From contig NC_089313.1 of assembly GCF_036669915.1 (NCBI RefSeq), positions 1,098,585 through 1,162,584 of the forward strand: a stretch of DNA of 64,000 bases, given 5' to 3'. Position numbers and translations under genes: made by a program. The stretch comes from Pocillopora verrucosa. Lineage: Eukaryota; Cnidaria; Anthozoa; Scleractinia; Pocilloporidae. Shown piece by piece: positions 13,173-24,199 of this stretch. The notes beneath the pieces are model-generated. The model saw only the letters and a program-made list of their open reading frames with translations. It did not search any database and had not been told where the DNA came from. Each line of letters starts with the position of its first letter. The stretch's first letter is position 1.

Positions 13173-16100
13173 CTACATCTCTATACTGTCGTATGGCACG
13201 CTCAGTTTAATATTGTAGTTGTACCCACTGGTGTCGTCATAATTTGAAGAGCAAATCTCCGGGATTCCCTCTGTGGCATTGCTCGCCGAGAAGTCAAACG
13301 TGCGAATGACTCCTCGATGACGTCGATGAAGAATCAAATCATCTGCATACCAAAGATTATCACGTGGTGTTCTATCCAATGGAATGTTCGCCGTGATCAT
13401 CCGGGGACCTTGAAATTTACAGAGTCTCACAGGGTGTCGCGCATGAGTCGTCCATAAAGTTGACGTCATCCGCTGGTCCCAGACCACCAACGTTCCATCC
13501 TCTGCACCGCTGACCACTTTCCAATCGTCCATTTGCACCGCAGTTACAGCTCTTTTGTGTCCCAAGTGAAATGAAAGCGCCATCTTTTCACTGCGCAGGT
13601 CAAACACGCGTACCCTGCAATCGTAGCTGCCTGTCACGAGACGATGTGGAGGGCAATTGGCTAGATCAAGACAAGTGATCTCGCGATAGTGAGATCCCAA
13701 TATGGAAATCATTTTTGAGGTTTCTAGACTATAAAGGCGCACCTAAAAATTACAGAAAAATAAATTAAAGTCGGTTTGCTGACAACATCGTGACAAAATA
13801 CACACGCACAGAACCTTCTTTTATTTTTTTCAAAACAAAATTCTTCTTGATTGTGAAAGTCTGGCGGTCAGATGTTCAGGCTGAGATGGACCACAACTGG
13901 ACCATGCAAAAAAAAGCTAGTTAAGAACTGGACAAAACAGAGAAGGAAAAGCTTTGATGGCCTATGCTCCTGGAAGAGCTGAGGGTATAACTAACTAACT
14001 AACTTATTCTGAGTTTCAGGTGACACTGTTACTAAACTTGAGGTACACAATAAAAAATAAAAACGATTTTTTTCTTTCACATATTTCACAGTCACTAGGA
14101 GGGAAATTTGATCATTCAAAAAGGCTGCACTCTCTGTTCTTCATGAGGTAGACCATCACCAAAGGTGTATGCCAAACTTACAAATTCATAAAACTGTAGC
14201 CGCAAACAATTGCTATCTTAAAATGGGAATTGTTAACAATTTTATACCCAAGCTAATTGTGTTGTTATGTCCAAGGTTTTGAACATTTTGAAGGATTTCA
14301 ACTTATTGTTAGTTTTTTTAGCTCTTTTTCTCCTTTTTGGGCTTGTAATAAACAACTCTTTGATTTGGTTTTGCCTTAGTAATTACTATCCATGAACCAC
14401 TTTGGTAGGCTTTGCCCATTTGCTTACAAGTAAGCTACATTGTGATTTTGATAAACCAACAAAATTACTCTGTTTCCGAGGGTTCCATATCCATACGAAC
14501 CCACACCAATTGCAAGCTGATCTGGAGTACAGTCCATGCAAGTTAACTTTCCACCAATCACATGATCCATTGTTGATAGAAGACCTTTGCCAGGTGCCAG
14601 GATTGACACAGTATCTTGAGTTGCTATGGCAACATGTTCAGGTAATGAGTGTGAAGCAGAGTTTGGGATAAACATGGCATGGCCAATCTGTGGAAGAAAT
14701 TATAAAAGTCATCAGAGTTGAGTATCTCTCCATACAAGATGCTTTCATTACTGGAGAAAGTTTTAATAGTTTTGAGGTTGTTTTACCTTCTCATAATTCC
14801 TTGATTCTACACATGACCACCGTCCATTGACATCACTGGTATGTACCTTGAGTACATGATCTGACAGGGCTACAAATGCTAGTGGACCACTTATGGCCAA
14901 TGAAACACCCTTAACAGATTCGTGACAGTGAAAATGGTACAGCGGTGAGGAACTCAAGTTATGGGACCATACACAAACATCACCTATGAGTTCAAAGTGT
15001 CAGTAATTTAGTACTGTGGGAAACAGTACCAGTATTTAATTCAGTTGTTTGATAGAAATTAGCTGAGTGTTGTATAGTTGCAAATCTTTCCTTGTCATGA
15101 AATATTATGCACTCATCAATTCCAAGGGGGCCCCCCTCTCCCCCCAACCTGGGCAACCCAAAGGCATTTGACTGTGATCCACACCCAGGGATGGAGAATT
15201 TGAACTTTGCCTATGTGGGGTAGGGAATTTGAACCTGAAATGACAAATCTTTCCAGCATAACACACATTTTATCTTTTACTATAGAGGTGATTAAAGGTA
15301 AAGAATTTGCTTTGGCTTCAAATTGATGGACACATTCGCTTTGAGTACAAGTCCTTTTGGGTGACATCAAAGGTAATACAGAAACAGATGAACAAAATTG
15401 CTCAGGGAGGAAGAGCTGTCCTTCATTCAACCTAATTACAAGTAACGAATGAGTGATAATGGCAATGAATGAATGAATGAATGAATGGTAATGAATGAGA
15501 ACTGAAAAAATTATTACATGTAACTCAAAGATATTGACTCAATAAAACACAAAATTATCTTAAGATGTGATACCATTGTCAAACCCAGCTACACACAACT
15601 TCTGGTTGATGGTAGTTGATGTGACATGCACTCTCTGTCTTTGTGAATTCACTGAATCAGATGAGATCAGTTCTCTGTAACTTGACACATTTTCAGCATC
15701 TCCTTCCCATACAACGACTGCACCACTTGAGTATCCTGAACAAATGAAATTTCCATGGACAGAAACAGCACAGAGACCTCCACCTGTGGGGATAAAAACC
15801 ATCAAGGATGAGGATTGGTTGGTTAGAAATGATTCTGAATTACAGCATAATATCTGGTAAGCAGTTTTCTGGTGGACTAGGAAAATGCTTGCTTATGAAA
15901 AGTGTCTGCTTATGAAACTATAAAGATGCCAGGATCTTGTGTGAATGAGGCTGAAATATGATGTCCACCAGAAAGAACTGCCTGCGTGTATGACATGTCC
16001 ACTTGTGGAAATTTTGTTGTGTAATTATAATTTTGAGTCCTGGTAATATCATCTGTTAATATACATGTGATTGTTGTGCATTGCTAGTCTAATAATAGAG

Positions 16101-17850
16101 ACAGGGTTTGTGGAATGACCAAAACCAAAGACTGATGGTTAATTTTTTTACTAAATGGAATAAATTTTAGTTATAGGACAATTCCAGAGTGCACAGCCAA
16201 TTCTCTTGATTTATGTTGACAGTATTGCATAACTAAAGAATGTAGCTACAATCAGCATCAAAATTAGTTGACATGTTATGTTTGAAGAGTTTTATTCATA
16301 GGTAGAATAACACACCTGTTTCTACCACACTCAAAATCATTAACAAGACCCCCTTCCCCATTAAATGTTGGCTAAAAGTTCATGGAATTATGATAGGACA
16401 TTGTTTTGTGTCAAAGGGGGCCAAAGGGGTAACTTATCAAGGGCAAAAGAGAAAGACTGAAGTAAAAGGGGGTTGAAAAGATCAATGTGTCAACAGTTTT
16501 GTGGCTGATTGAAGGTCCAGGGGTGTAAGGTTAGTAGCCTGCAGTGTGAGAATATTTTTGCATTCATTTCTTCATAAAAAGTTTGGCCACCATCTTGGAT
16601 TTTTTAAGACGAGGAAGGTTAAGGAGAGAAAAAAAATCTAATGGGGGGAGGGGTTTATTGGGCCAGGGAAAAGTGGGGGTGGGGGTGGGGGGAGAGAGAG
16701 GGGGTAGGTACAAGTTGAAATATTTTACCCCCATCTCCTATCCACACATTCCTGGCAAGAGAGAAATGTTGATGAGGAAGGGGGACAAGAAAGATGATTC
16801 CTTCACTCTGTCCACTTCAATGAAGAGGAAAAAGGGAGAAGAGAAGGGAAAATAAAACAATTTGTTCTTTTCTCATCCTTCTTGTCTTGTTCAAATTTGG
16901 ACAAAAGGAATAAGGGGGGAAGGGGAATGAAGAGGAAAAACATTTTCATCTATCCTTGTCCCACCCCTCTCCTCCCCTCCCCTCCCCTCCCCTCTCCATC
17001 CACTTTGATCCCACCCAAATCAAACATTGAATCCTAGCACTAACTAACTCTCCCTAAAAGATGGGAGACAAGAAAAGGAGTTTTGCTCTTTCCAAGAAAG
17101 AAAGCTATTCATCAGCAAACCTCTCTCAAATTCCAAACTGGACAATCTGCATATTCTTTCCTTCCAGTTCCTTCTCAATTCTCTTTCCTCTAAAATGCTA
17201 TCTCGTACAAAACTTTTCCAGTTTTCTCTGTCTATAGTGGAAGAGTGTCTCTTTTGAACATAACCTAGTTTACAACCTACATGGTACCATATCAGTTCAT
17301 CCTCTGCCAGAATTTTCCAGGCCTTGCTAACCTGAGCGCAAGCACAAAGGTCTTTGATTCCCAAGTCAGTGAAAATCTGTACTCCCACTTCTTTGGGTAA
17401 GCTCAAATCAAAGAAAGGAATACTTGTAATTTCATCAATGTCTTCTATCAGTTGATCTAGTAGACTCTTCTTTCTTTTAACAAGTTTTTCAGAGAACAAT
17501 TTTTGTTGTACTTTTGAGTCACTCGGTGTGTCATTGTTAACCTCTCCAGTTTGAGGTTGCGGTAAATTCAAAAGAACAATATCATCATTTACATTGACAG
17601 ATGATTTTTCTTCTGTCGTCTTAGGAAATTTTACAGAGCACGATTTATCCGTGGAGCATCCTACAGGATGAAAATGACGTACTTCCTCTTTGAAATCAAC
17701 AAACGCTCTCTCAATGTCGCCTTGTTTGAAATTTTGACATTTTTCCAGATTCCCCTTGTGAACTTGTATATCTTGTTTTGTTTTGCTGAGTTCTTGCATC
17801 CATTCGCGACGGAAACATTTCAACTCCTCATTATCTCCGGCTGAATACAT
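13173..17850 (-). CDS. fbxw8: F-box/WD-repeat protein FBXW8
   Basis: Substrate receptor of the CUL7-RBX1-SKP1 ubiquitin ligase in animals. Five coding exons (17121-17850, 15574-15783, 14787-14983, 14469-14687, 13173-13742) join in phase to 641 aa; human FBXW8 is 598 aa. The F-box is about residues 146-192 (FFDLSLPKEVGVQIF ... CAQVSKAW), followed by the WKERICRLSSLE linker and WD repeats. The C-terminal exon carries the typical VQMDDWKVVSG and HRRHRGVIR stretches, which point to FBXW8 rather than another Fbxw. The first 130 residues are charged and probably disordered. Intron 1 (15784-17120) holds G- and C-rich tracts; intron 2 holds a short ATGA microsatellite near 15465. The donor after exon 4 (AGA|GTAATT) is weak but in phase with the next exon. 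It is transcribed divergently from zdhhc5/8. Confidence 0.92.
16643..16706 (+). repeat. G-rich tract in fbxw8 intron 1
   Basis: Several runs of four to six G on the plus strand alternate with A-rich spacers. The G-runs are close enough to form a quadruplex on the strand that is template for fbxw8. Only composition supports this. Confidence 0.5.
16961..16997 (-). repeat. (CCCCT)n tract in fbxw8 intron 1
   Basis: The plus strand repeats ctcccctcccct, so the fbxw8 pre-mRNA carries (AGGGG)n about 125 bases after the intron 1 donor (exon 1 ends at 17121). The regular G4 spacing fits an RNA G-quadruplex. It is a simple repeat, and its function is unknown. Confidence 0.55.
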
Positions 17851-18063
17851 TTGAAAATAAATTCCTGTTTTTCAAAATCTCTTCAAATTGTAATTTCCGG
17901 AGAAATTCTTTGTCGCTAAACATAAGAATTCGCAGGGCCCATATTGGTTTTCTAGAAAAACCGCTGATCGAAATTAGGAATTTGCGCATGCTCAGTACAA
18001 TCGGCTTGGGTATTCTTCAAAAAATAATTCATAGATCAGGGCCGAGAAAAGGGAACGAAGAAA
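17851..18063. promoter_or_regulatory. Shared bidirectional promoter of fbxw8 and zdhhc5/8
   Basis: The two start codons point away from each other and are separated by 213 bases. The interval has an NRF1-like site (TGCGCATGC at 17983-17991) and an ETS-like TTCCGG near 17892, both typical of housekeeping bidirectional promoters. No TATA box is evident near either start. The 5' UTRs must also fit here, so transcription start sites are close together. Confidence 0.6.
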
Positions 18064-21000
18064 ATGTCCCGTTCTCGGCCTTGCAAGAAGTTTTCTTCTC
18101 AACAAATTCCACTGCTATGTGCAGCATTGCTCCTCATTGGAACCTCAACTCTGTTCTTCGTGTTCGTGTAAGAATTGAAGGTTTCTGAGTTCGTGTTTCG
18201 AGTGCTTTTGCTGTGATCATGCCCACGCGAAGCGCCCAGCCTTGGAGGATTTCAGTTGATGACAAGTTTTATTTATTCCTTTTTAGCTGCCCTCATTTGG
18301 CAAATGAATATTCCATTGCTATCCCTGTCTATGATGGAATCCTTACTTTGATAGTTTTGGCCAGTTTCGCCAATGCTTCACTAAGAGACCCTGGCGTAAT
18401 TCCCAGAGGTAAGTTTGCTGTAAATAGTGAATTTTTAACTTAACTTACAATCAGGGGTCTCTCCAGACGGCCACGGTAGAACGTTATAATTATTGTTTAT
18501 TTACCCTTGCTTGTGAACGGCTCCTTTTCATAGCGTTATTTATAATAAAGGTTGAAACTCAACTATAACCGATTTTAGAGTAAATTTCCGAAAGACGGGA
18601 AAAATAAACGCTCCCTGCAGCTGCTTTCCACAATGTATGTTATTTCCCGTTCCTTCGTTTTATAGACGGAGAAAGGCTTGACACAACTGTCTAGAAAAGC
18701 CTAACGTTATTTTAAATGATTAAGAAAAACAGCGGACGCAATTTCTTGGAAACCTCAATATTGAGACGAAAAAACACGTTAACGATACCGACAAGCGCAG
18801 CACACATACGCCATGGCCTTTTAAAGTTTTAACCATTTAATCTCGCTTAGTTATTTATTGCTAAATTCTCATGTTATTGTTAGAACAAACTCAATTAAGC
18901 AGGTCACACGAACAAGAAATGTGATACTTCGATGAATTCGAATTCCTCCCAAATAGACATCTGCTGCAAGGAAGTGAAATGTTATCCTGAATCATTTATA
19001 AAGACCACAATTTACTTTTATTTTGGAATAATGACATGTATCAACGGATCATGCTATATCTCTGGACTGAGACAGATATTGATACTTAAAACATTGTGTT
19101 ATATTGTTTACAGATTTAGTGTCAGACATGATGTAATTGTTTTAACTACCAAAAAAAATACTTAAAAATAAATTAAAAACTCATGATAGTACTTTTTAAA
19201 GACATGTTTAGGCATGACTCATGCAGTCATCAGTTAATAATTTTGTATCCATTTACTTTGTGTATATTTTCAATATACCTGTCTGTTTATGGTTTTTTCT
19301 TCATGATTGTGTAATGAAAGTTTTTTTTTTTCCTCAACATGAAATTTATGGCATTGAAATTTGCTGCTCCTAGGTAATTAAGCAAACAATCTTTTGCTCT
19401 GATATGCAAGCGCTATTAAGTGAATATAGGTGTCTTTCTATAAGTGAGTGAATAGTTAAGTCATATAGACTTGTTTCAATAAAATCTGTGACCAAAAAGA
19501 AAGATAGTTGTAAGGTTTTTTATTTATTGATTGATTTATTTGCCACACTACAATAAAAATTTCTAAGGAAGCATGATAAGCTAAGATGTAACGTAAGGAA
19601 ACCTATATGAAACCACAAGAGTTATATGATGTTACATTTCCTCTGAAAAGAACAAAAGTTTGCATTGATATGGAACATCAAACAAGATGTAGAGGTGTGA
19701 AGCCAGATTCAGATCAAGGGGAAAAGAATAAAAAAGGAAAGGAAGAAGTAAATAATTCTTGATTGAGAATTTTGCTGTATATTATCAAAAGGATACTAGA
19801 ATTGAAGTGTTTAATTTTGCAAGTTAGGGTACTGAAATACTTGGGACCTTAAAAGGAAACAGAAAACTGTGTTATATTTTTCCTTGAAAGGTTAAGGGTA
19901 AAACTAATAAAATTTTTGTTGTAATAAATAATTAGGTTAACTACTGGTGTAGCATATCTGTAGCCTACATCTGATATTTGCTTTGCAGAAGAAACATCAA
20001 CTTCTGAGCAAGAGGATGACTTCAGAGCTCCTCTATACAAGAATGTTGATATCAATGGCATTACAGTTCGCATGAAATGGTGTGATACCTGCAAGTTTTA
20101 CAGACCACCACGATGTTCACATTGTAGCATTTGTAACAATTGTATTGAGGTAAGGGTTTATTATCATCAACATTACTACTACTATTATCTCTACCAGTCT
20201 ATGCTTTCATGAAATTACTTGCTCAACTTCAAGTTTGAACTGTTAAAAGCACCACAGTTTTGTTGTAGCTAATACTGAAAGGAGGAAAGTGAAATCTAGT
20301 TGTGTATTGAGCAGAAATGTTTCAACAACATTGCTGGTGGAATTAGTCATTCTCCAAAAGTTGTTATATTATCTTCACTTTGGTTAACCTTTTACTTCCA
20401 TGAGTGACCAAAACAGAATTTCTCTCCACAATATCAATACAATATCAAGCAGGCAAGTGATAAGAATAAAGCAAGATATCAATTAGAGGATTGTTAGTTG
20501 ATCCAATAAATATCACAAGCACTGTATACCATATAGCAAGGAGAATTACTAATGAGATCTTGAGAGTGGTAGGGTTAAAGAATAATTTCCAGTGACCTTG
20601 TTCCAGGTCTGGCAACAATTCCAGTGAAATACTTTATTGATAAGACATATTTTCCTTTTTCTCTTTGCAGAATTTTGATCATCATTGTCCTTGGGTAGAT
20701 AACTGCATTGGCAGGAGAAATTATAGATATTTCTTTTTCTTTGTGTTTTCTCTGTCTGTTCACATTATATCTGTATTTGCCTTGTCTTTGATATTTATTC
20801 TTGAGAAAAAGGATGAATTGAGGGAAGCAGCAGTGGCGTATCCTTACCCTGATATTAAATTCTTACTGATATCTTTTACATCAACGGAGGCATGCACAGC
20901 ACATTTACAGTGTATGTTTCGAACAAAATTTGGCTGCTCTTTATTCCTGTGGCTTTCTCTTAAGGACCAGGTACTTTCAATTGTAATTCTTTCTTTTTGA

Positions 21001-24000
21001 CTGACATACAGACTTTTAATTGTCAAGTGTGAAACTTAAGACCTGGTCAGGTCAATATAACCAGGCATTAACTTTCATGTTTTAATCAGTCATCTTGGGG
21101 ATTTGATTTGTCAATTAAATATAGGAAGATTGATCATTCCTGGGTATCAAATGAGAAAGACAAAAATGTTTTGTGTATTGATATACATGACTTGTATACT
21201 TAGCCAAGGAAATGCTTTAAAGTAAATGTTATCAACAATAAATGATACAGCACACAGTACTCTGGGAGAAAAAAGTAATGTCTATAAGTCTTATGGCCAG
21301 TGCAATGGCATAGGATGAGAGTGATGAGTTTTTTGAGAGTTGTTTTAATATTCTCTACATTTCACTTGAATGAGGAAGTTATTCACTTATTAGCAGTGTT
21401 TTAACCTTTTTTCTGTAATTGTATAAATCAGTTTAGTTAACCAATAATTACATAAAATCAACATTTTGCTGTGTTCAAGTCATCCCTATGTTTGTGGGTG
21501 TCATGTATGTTTGCCACCTTAACTTCTGACACAGAATAGCTATTATGGTGGTGTGTGGACTGACGTCTATTCCAGTGATTGGATTAACTGTGTTCCACAT
21601 TGGACTGGTGGCCATGGGACGCACAACTAATGAACAGGTGATAACTAAGGCAATTTAAAGAGTCTAATGATGTATTAACTCGTATAAACAAGTAATGACA
21701 TTTTACATTAATTTTTTCTTATTATTTCTAATGATTTATTGAGCATCAAATTTGAGGATTATTTCTGATTTCATCAATAGAGGCATGAACCATGTGATTT
21801 TCTTTAAATATCCTGAATCTACAATCACACTCAAAGTTATGGGTTTTTGTCATCAGAATGGAAAGGTTTGAAGCATATATATTTTGGATAAAGTTCACAA
21901 TTTTCTAAATATTTCAATGGAACCCCATTTGGAATTCATACTGTTGTTTTGTTTAAAAAGTTAAATTTAGATGCTGAAAGTATTTGAAAAAAGGTACAAC
22001 CAACCCACTAGAAATGTTACAAAATTAGGTTTTAATCAAGGCCATTTCTTCCCTAGGAGCAGTAACATGGGCAAAGTCCAGATAACTTAGTAAATAGCAG
22101 TGGCTGTTTTTCAAACAAACTATTCATTTATAATTTATTTCATAAGAAATTGAAGTAACCTCCGATTGTCTATTACATCTTTTCCAAGGTGACAGGAAAG
22201 TTCCGCAGTGGTCATAATCCTTTTGATAAAGGCTGTAAGAACAACTGCTTGGTGACACTTTGTTCTTCTCAATATTCAAAGTAAGGAGTTTTGGGGTCAA
22301 TTTTTCATAAGCATACTGATCTCCATACTGAGGAGCTTTTATATTTTCTTAAGTCAATGATGTGCAGTTAAATGATGTTTCGCCCTTTATCCTGAGATCT
22401 CATCAGTAATTTTGCCGTATTGTCTACTATACAATTCTTATGATGTTAAATCAGAGAATTTGGTATTGGATAGACTAGTAATATAGAAAACAGTATGGAG
22501 AATGTGCACATTGATGTTAGGGTGTAGAGGATAAATCAATAGCAGCTACTGGGTTAGAGTTAATTACTGGATTTCCAGGGAATTGGGAATGGTTCTCTAT
22601 CTAATGGCTGGTTGCAAAAGGGTTGTAGCTAGTACATTGCTCAAATTATTATCAGAGGAAAATTCTGAGTCATCATTATTATTCTTTCTTCCTCTCTTGT
22701 TGGAATGAAAGGCCTCTTCCTTTCCCTCTCTCTCTCACTCTCCAGGCTGTTCTATCCTTTTCAGTTGTGGAAAGAAGTCAAAGCACGAAAAATTACACAT
22801 ATTTTAAAGATTTTCACAACCATTAATATTTTTAAAATTTTTGTTTGTGTAGGTATATTGGTTATATGGAAAATGTAGCCAAGGAATCCACTAAGAACAA
22901 AAAGAGAATAGAGAAGAAAAAGGAGAAAGAAAAGGATGCAAACAAATCTGTTGATGTTGAGTTAACTGAAGTTAAAGTTGAGGTGACAAGTAATCACTCC
23001 AATCAAAAGTCACAGGTATACCACCACAATGAACTGCACAGGCTACTTATTATTTGAATTCCTGCATTTTAGTTCTCACCACAGGTCAACCCTAAGACCA
23101 TCAGAGTGACTAGCATCTAATTTTTCCTTACATTGTTACTACTGAATCAAATACTAAGGTCATCAGAATACAGGAAATGATCACCAGCTGAAGAAGCTTT
23201 CAATCGTTTTATTAAACAAATTCTCCTTTTCAGTACCATGAGAAATGTAAAGAGAACAGCATGGAAATTATGCATAGTGATGTTTGGGTGTAAAGGGGTA
23301 AGGTACTGTCAAGAATGTAGGTACATCTTATGCAGGGCTCTTGCTGGAGTCTGGGAAAAAATGCATGTACCCTTTGATGTATTAGAGCCTTACATGGAAA
23401 ACAAACACACTTCAGAAAATCACCCCACTATTCATTACAGACTAGAGCTTATCTTATGTTAATATGCATGATTCTCCTAGAAACTTACAATGCAGTAGAA
23501 ATGTAAACATGTCACATGAGTATTCTGTAGGATGATGCAGGATGTTAGGGATTGTGTGGTTTTGATTGAATTCTGCCACACACTCTGTTTAGAATCCCTT
23601 TAGTCATTGGAAGCAGGAAAATTTTCAATTAATCCTTTAACCCCTAGAAGTTACAAGCATCTAATTTCTTCCCACAGTACTGCTGCTATACTTGAACTGT
23701 AAGGTCATGAGAATAAACAAAATGAATTGCCAACGAAAGAAGCTCTCAATTCTCCTTGTTAATTTCATGGGATATCCATAGAAAACAGTACAGAGAATAA
23801 GCATACTGAAGTTTGGATGTAAAGGTTGAAAGGATTTTCTTGAATTTAAAACTAAATTCTCAGGAGAAGCCAACAAAGATATATGTGGATGTCTGAAAAT
23901 TTCCTTTCATATTTTGGAGGTGAATGGGTTAAATCTAGTGTGACTTAAGTTGAGATTAAGCTCACTAAACACTAGGTTGATGTCATTTTATTATATTGAA

Positions 24001-24199
24001 TTATGTTTTAGAACATTATGATTAATATTTTCAGGATGATAGCAGAGATGGTAGAGATAGAAATAGTCATCAGATGAGGTCTCAAGATGGCAGATCTTCT
24101 GTCCCAGTAACTACTGCTCCTCCACGAGTTTCAGCAACTTATGTGAAGTCAAGTGTAAATGGAAGAACAATAAGTGGCAGCCGTGAAGTCACAGTTTAA
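18064..24199 (+). CDS. zdhhc5/8: DHHC palmitoyltransferase, ZDHHC5/ZDHHC8 type
   Basis: Integral membrane protein S-acyltransferase. Eight coding exons (18064-18167, 18287-18408, 19989-20149, 20671-20837, 21535-21637, 22189-22280, 22853-23015, 24035-24199) join in phase to 358 aa. Two membrane spans come first, then the cysteine-rich domain ([18 protein letters not shown]), the catalytic DHHC with Cys about 135 (NFDHHCPWV), two more spans, and the TTNE motif (GRTTNEQ). [20 protein letters not shown] before the CRD matches ZDHHC5/8 rather than ZDHHC9/14/18. The tail is short (vertebrate ZDHHC5/8 exceed 700 aa), with a Lys/Glu-rich stretch, and ends EVTV, a PDZ-ligand-like end comparable to EISV of the vertebrate proteins. 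The intron after exon 4 looks U12-type. Introns contain several MITE copies. Confidence 0.92.
20384..20577 (+). mobile_element. MITE, family 2 (ttaacc ... ggttaa ends)
   Basis: About 194 bases starting ttaaccttttacttcc and ending agagtggtagggttaa, in zdhhc5/8 intron 3. The same sequence appears reversed at 26240-26430 and in part at 22381. Ends are short inverted repeats. No coding capacity. Confidence 0.55.
20838..21534 (+). other. Probable U12-type (minor spliceosome) intron of zdhhc5/8
   Basis: The donor reads GTATCCTTAC, matching the minor-spliceosome consensus RTATCCTTT at eight of nine places. CCTTAAC, the core of the U12 branch-site consensus, sits at 21517-21523, about 12 bases before the acceptor AG. 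Phase also supports it: only this donor gives two leftover bases that join the next exon in frame. Confidence 0.75.
22381..22535. mobile_element. Chimeric MITE: family 2 half joined to family 1 half
   Basis: The first part (ccctttatcctgagatctc ... gagaatttggtattgga) matches the reversed family 2 copy at 26240. The second part (acagtatggagaatgtgcac ... ttagggtgtagagg) matches the 3' half of family 1 (23633, 55522). It lies in intron 6 of zdhhc5/8. Confidence 0.5.
23087..23303 (+). mobile_element. MITE, family 1
   Basis: About 217 bases: opens near aaccctaagaccatcagagtg and closes gtttgggtgtaaaggggtaa. It shares gaaatgatcaccag and aaacaaattctcc with the copies at 23633 and 55522. It lies in the last intron of zdhhc5/8. 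Confidence 0.55.
23633..23833 (+). mobile_element. MITE, family 1
   Basis: About 200 bases: opens tcctttaacccctagaag and closes gtttggatgtaaaggttg. It is a second diverged copy in the last intron of zdhhc5/8, 330 bases after the first. Non-coding. Confidence 0.55.

Noticed and set aside
20838-21000. Extension of zdhhc exon 4 to the CAG|GTACTT donor at about 20970
   Set aside because: It adds about 44 residues absent from the family and breaks phase with the next exon; the U12 donor fits instead.
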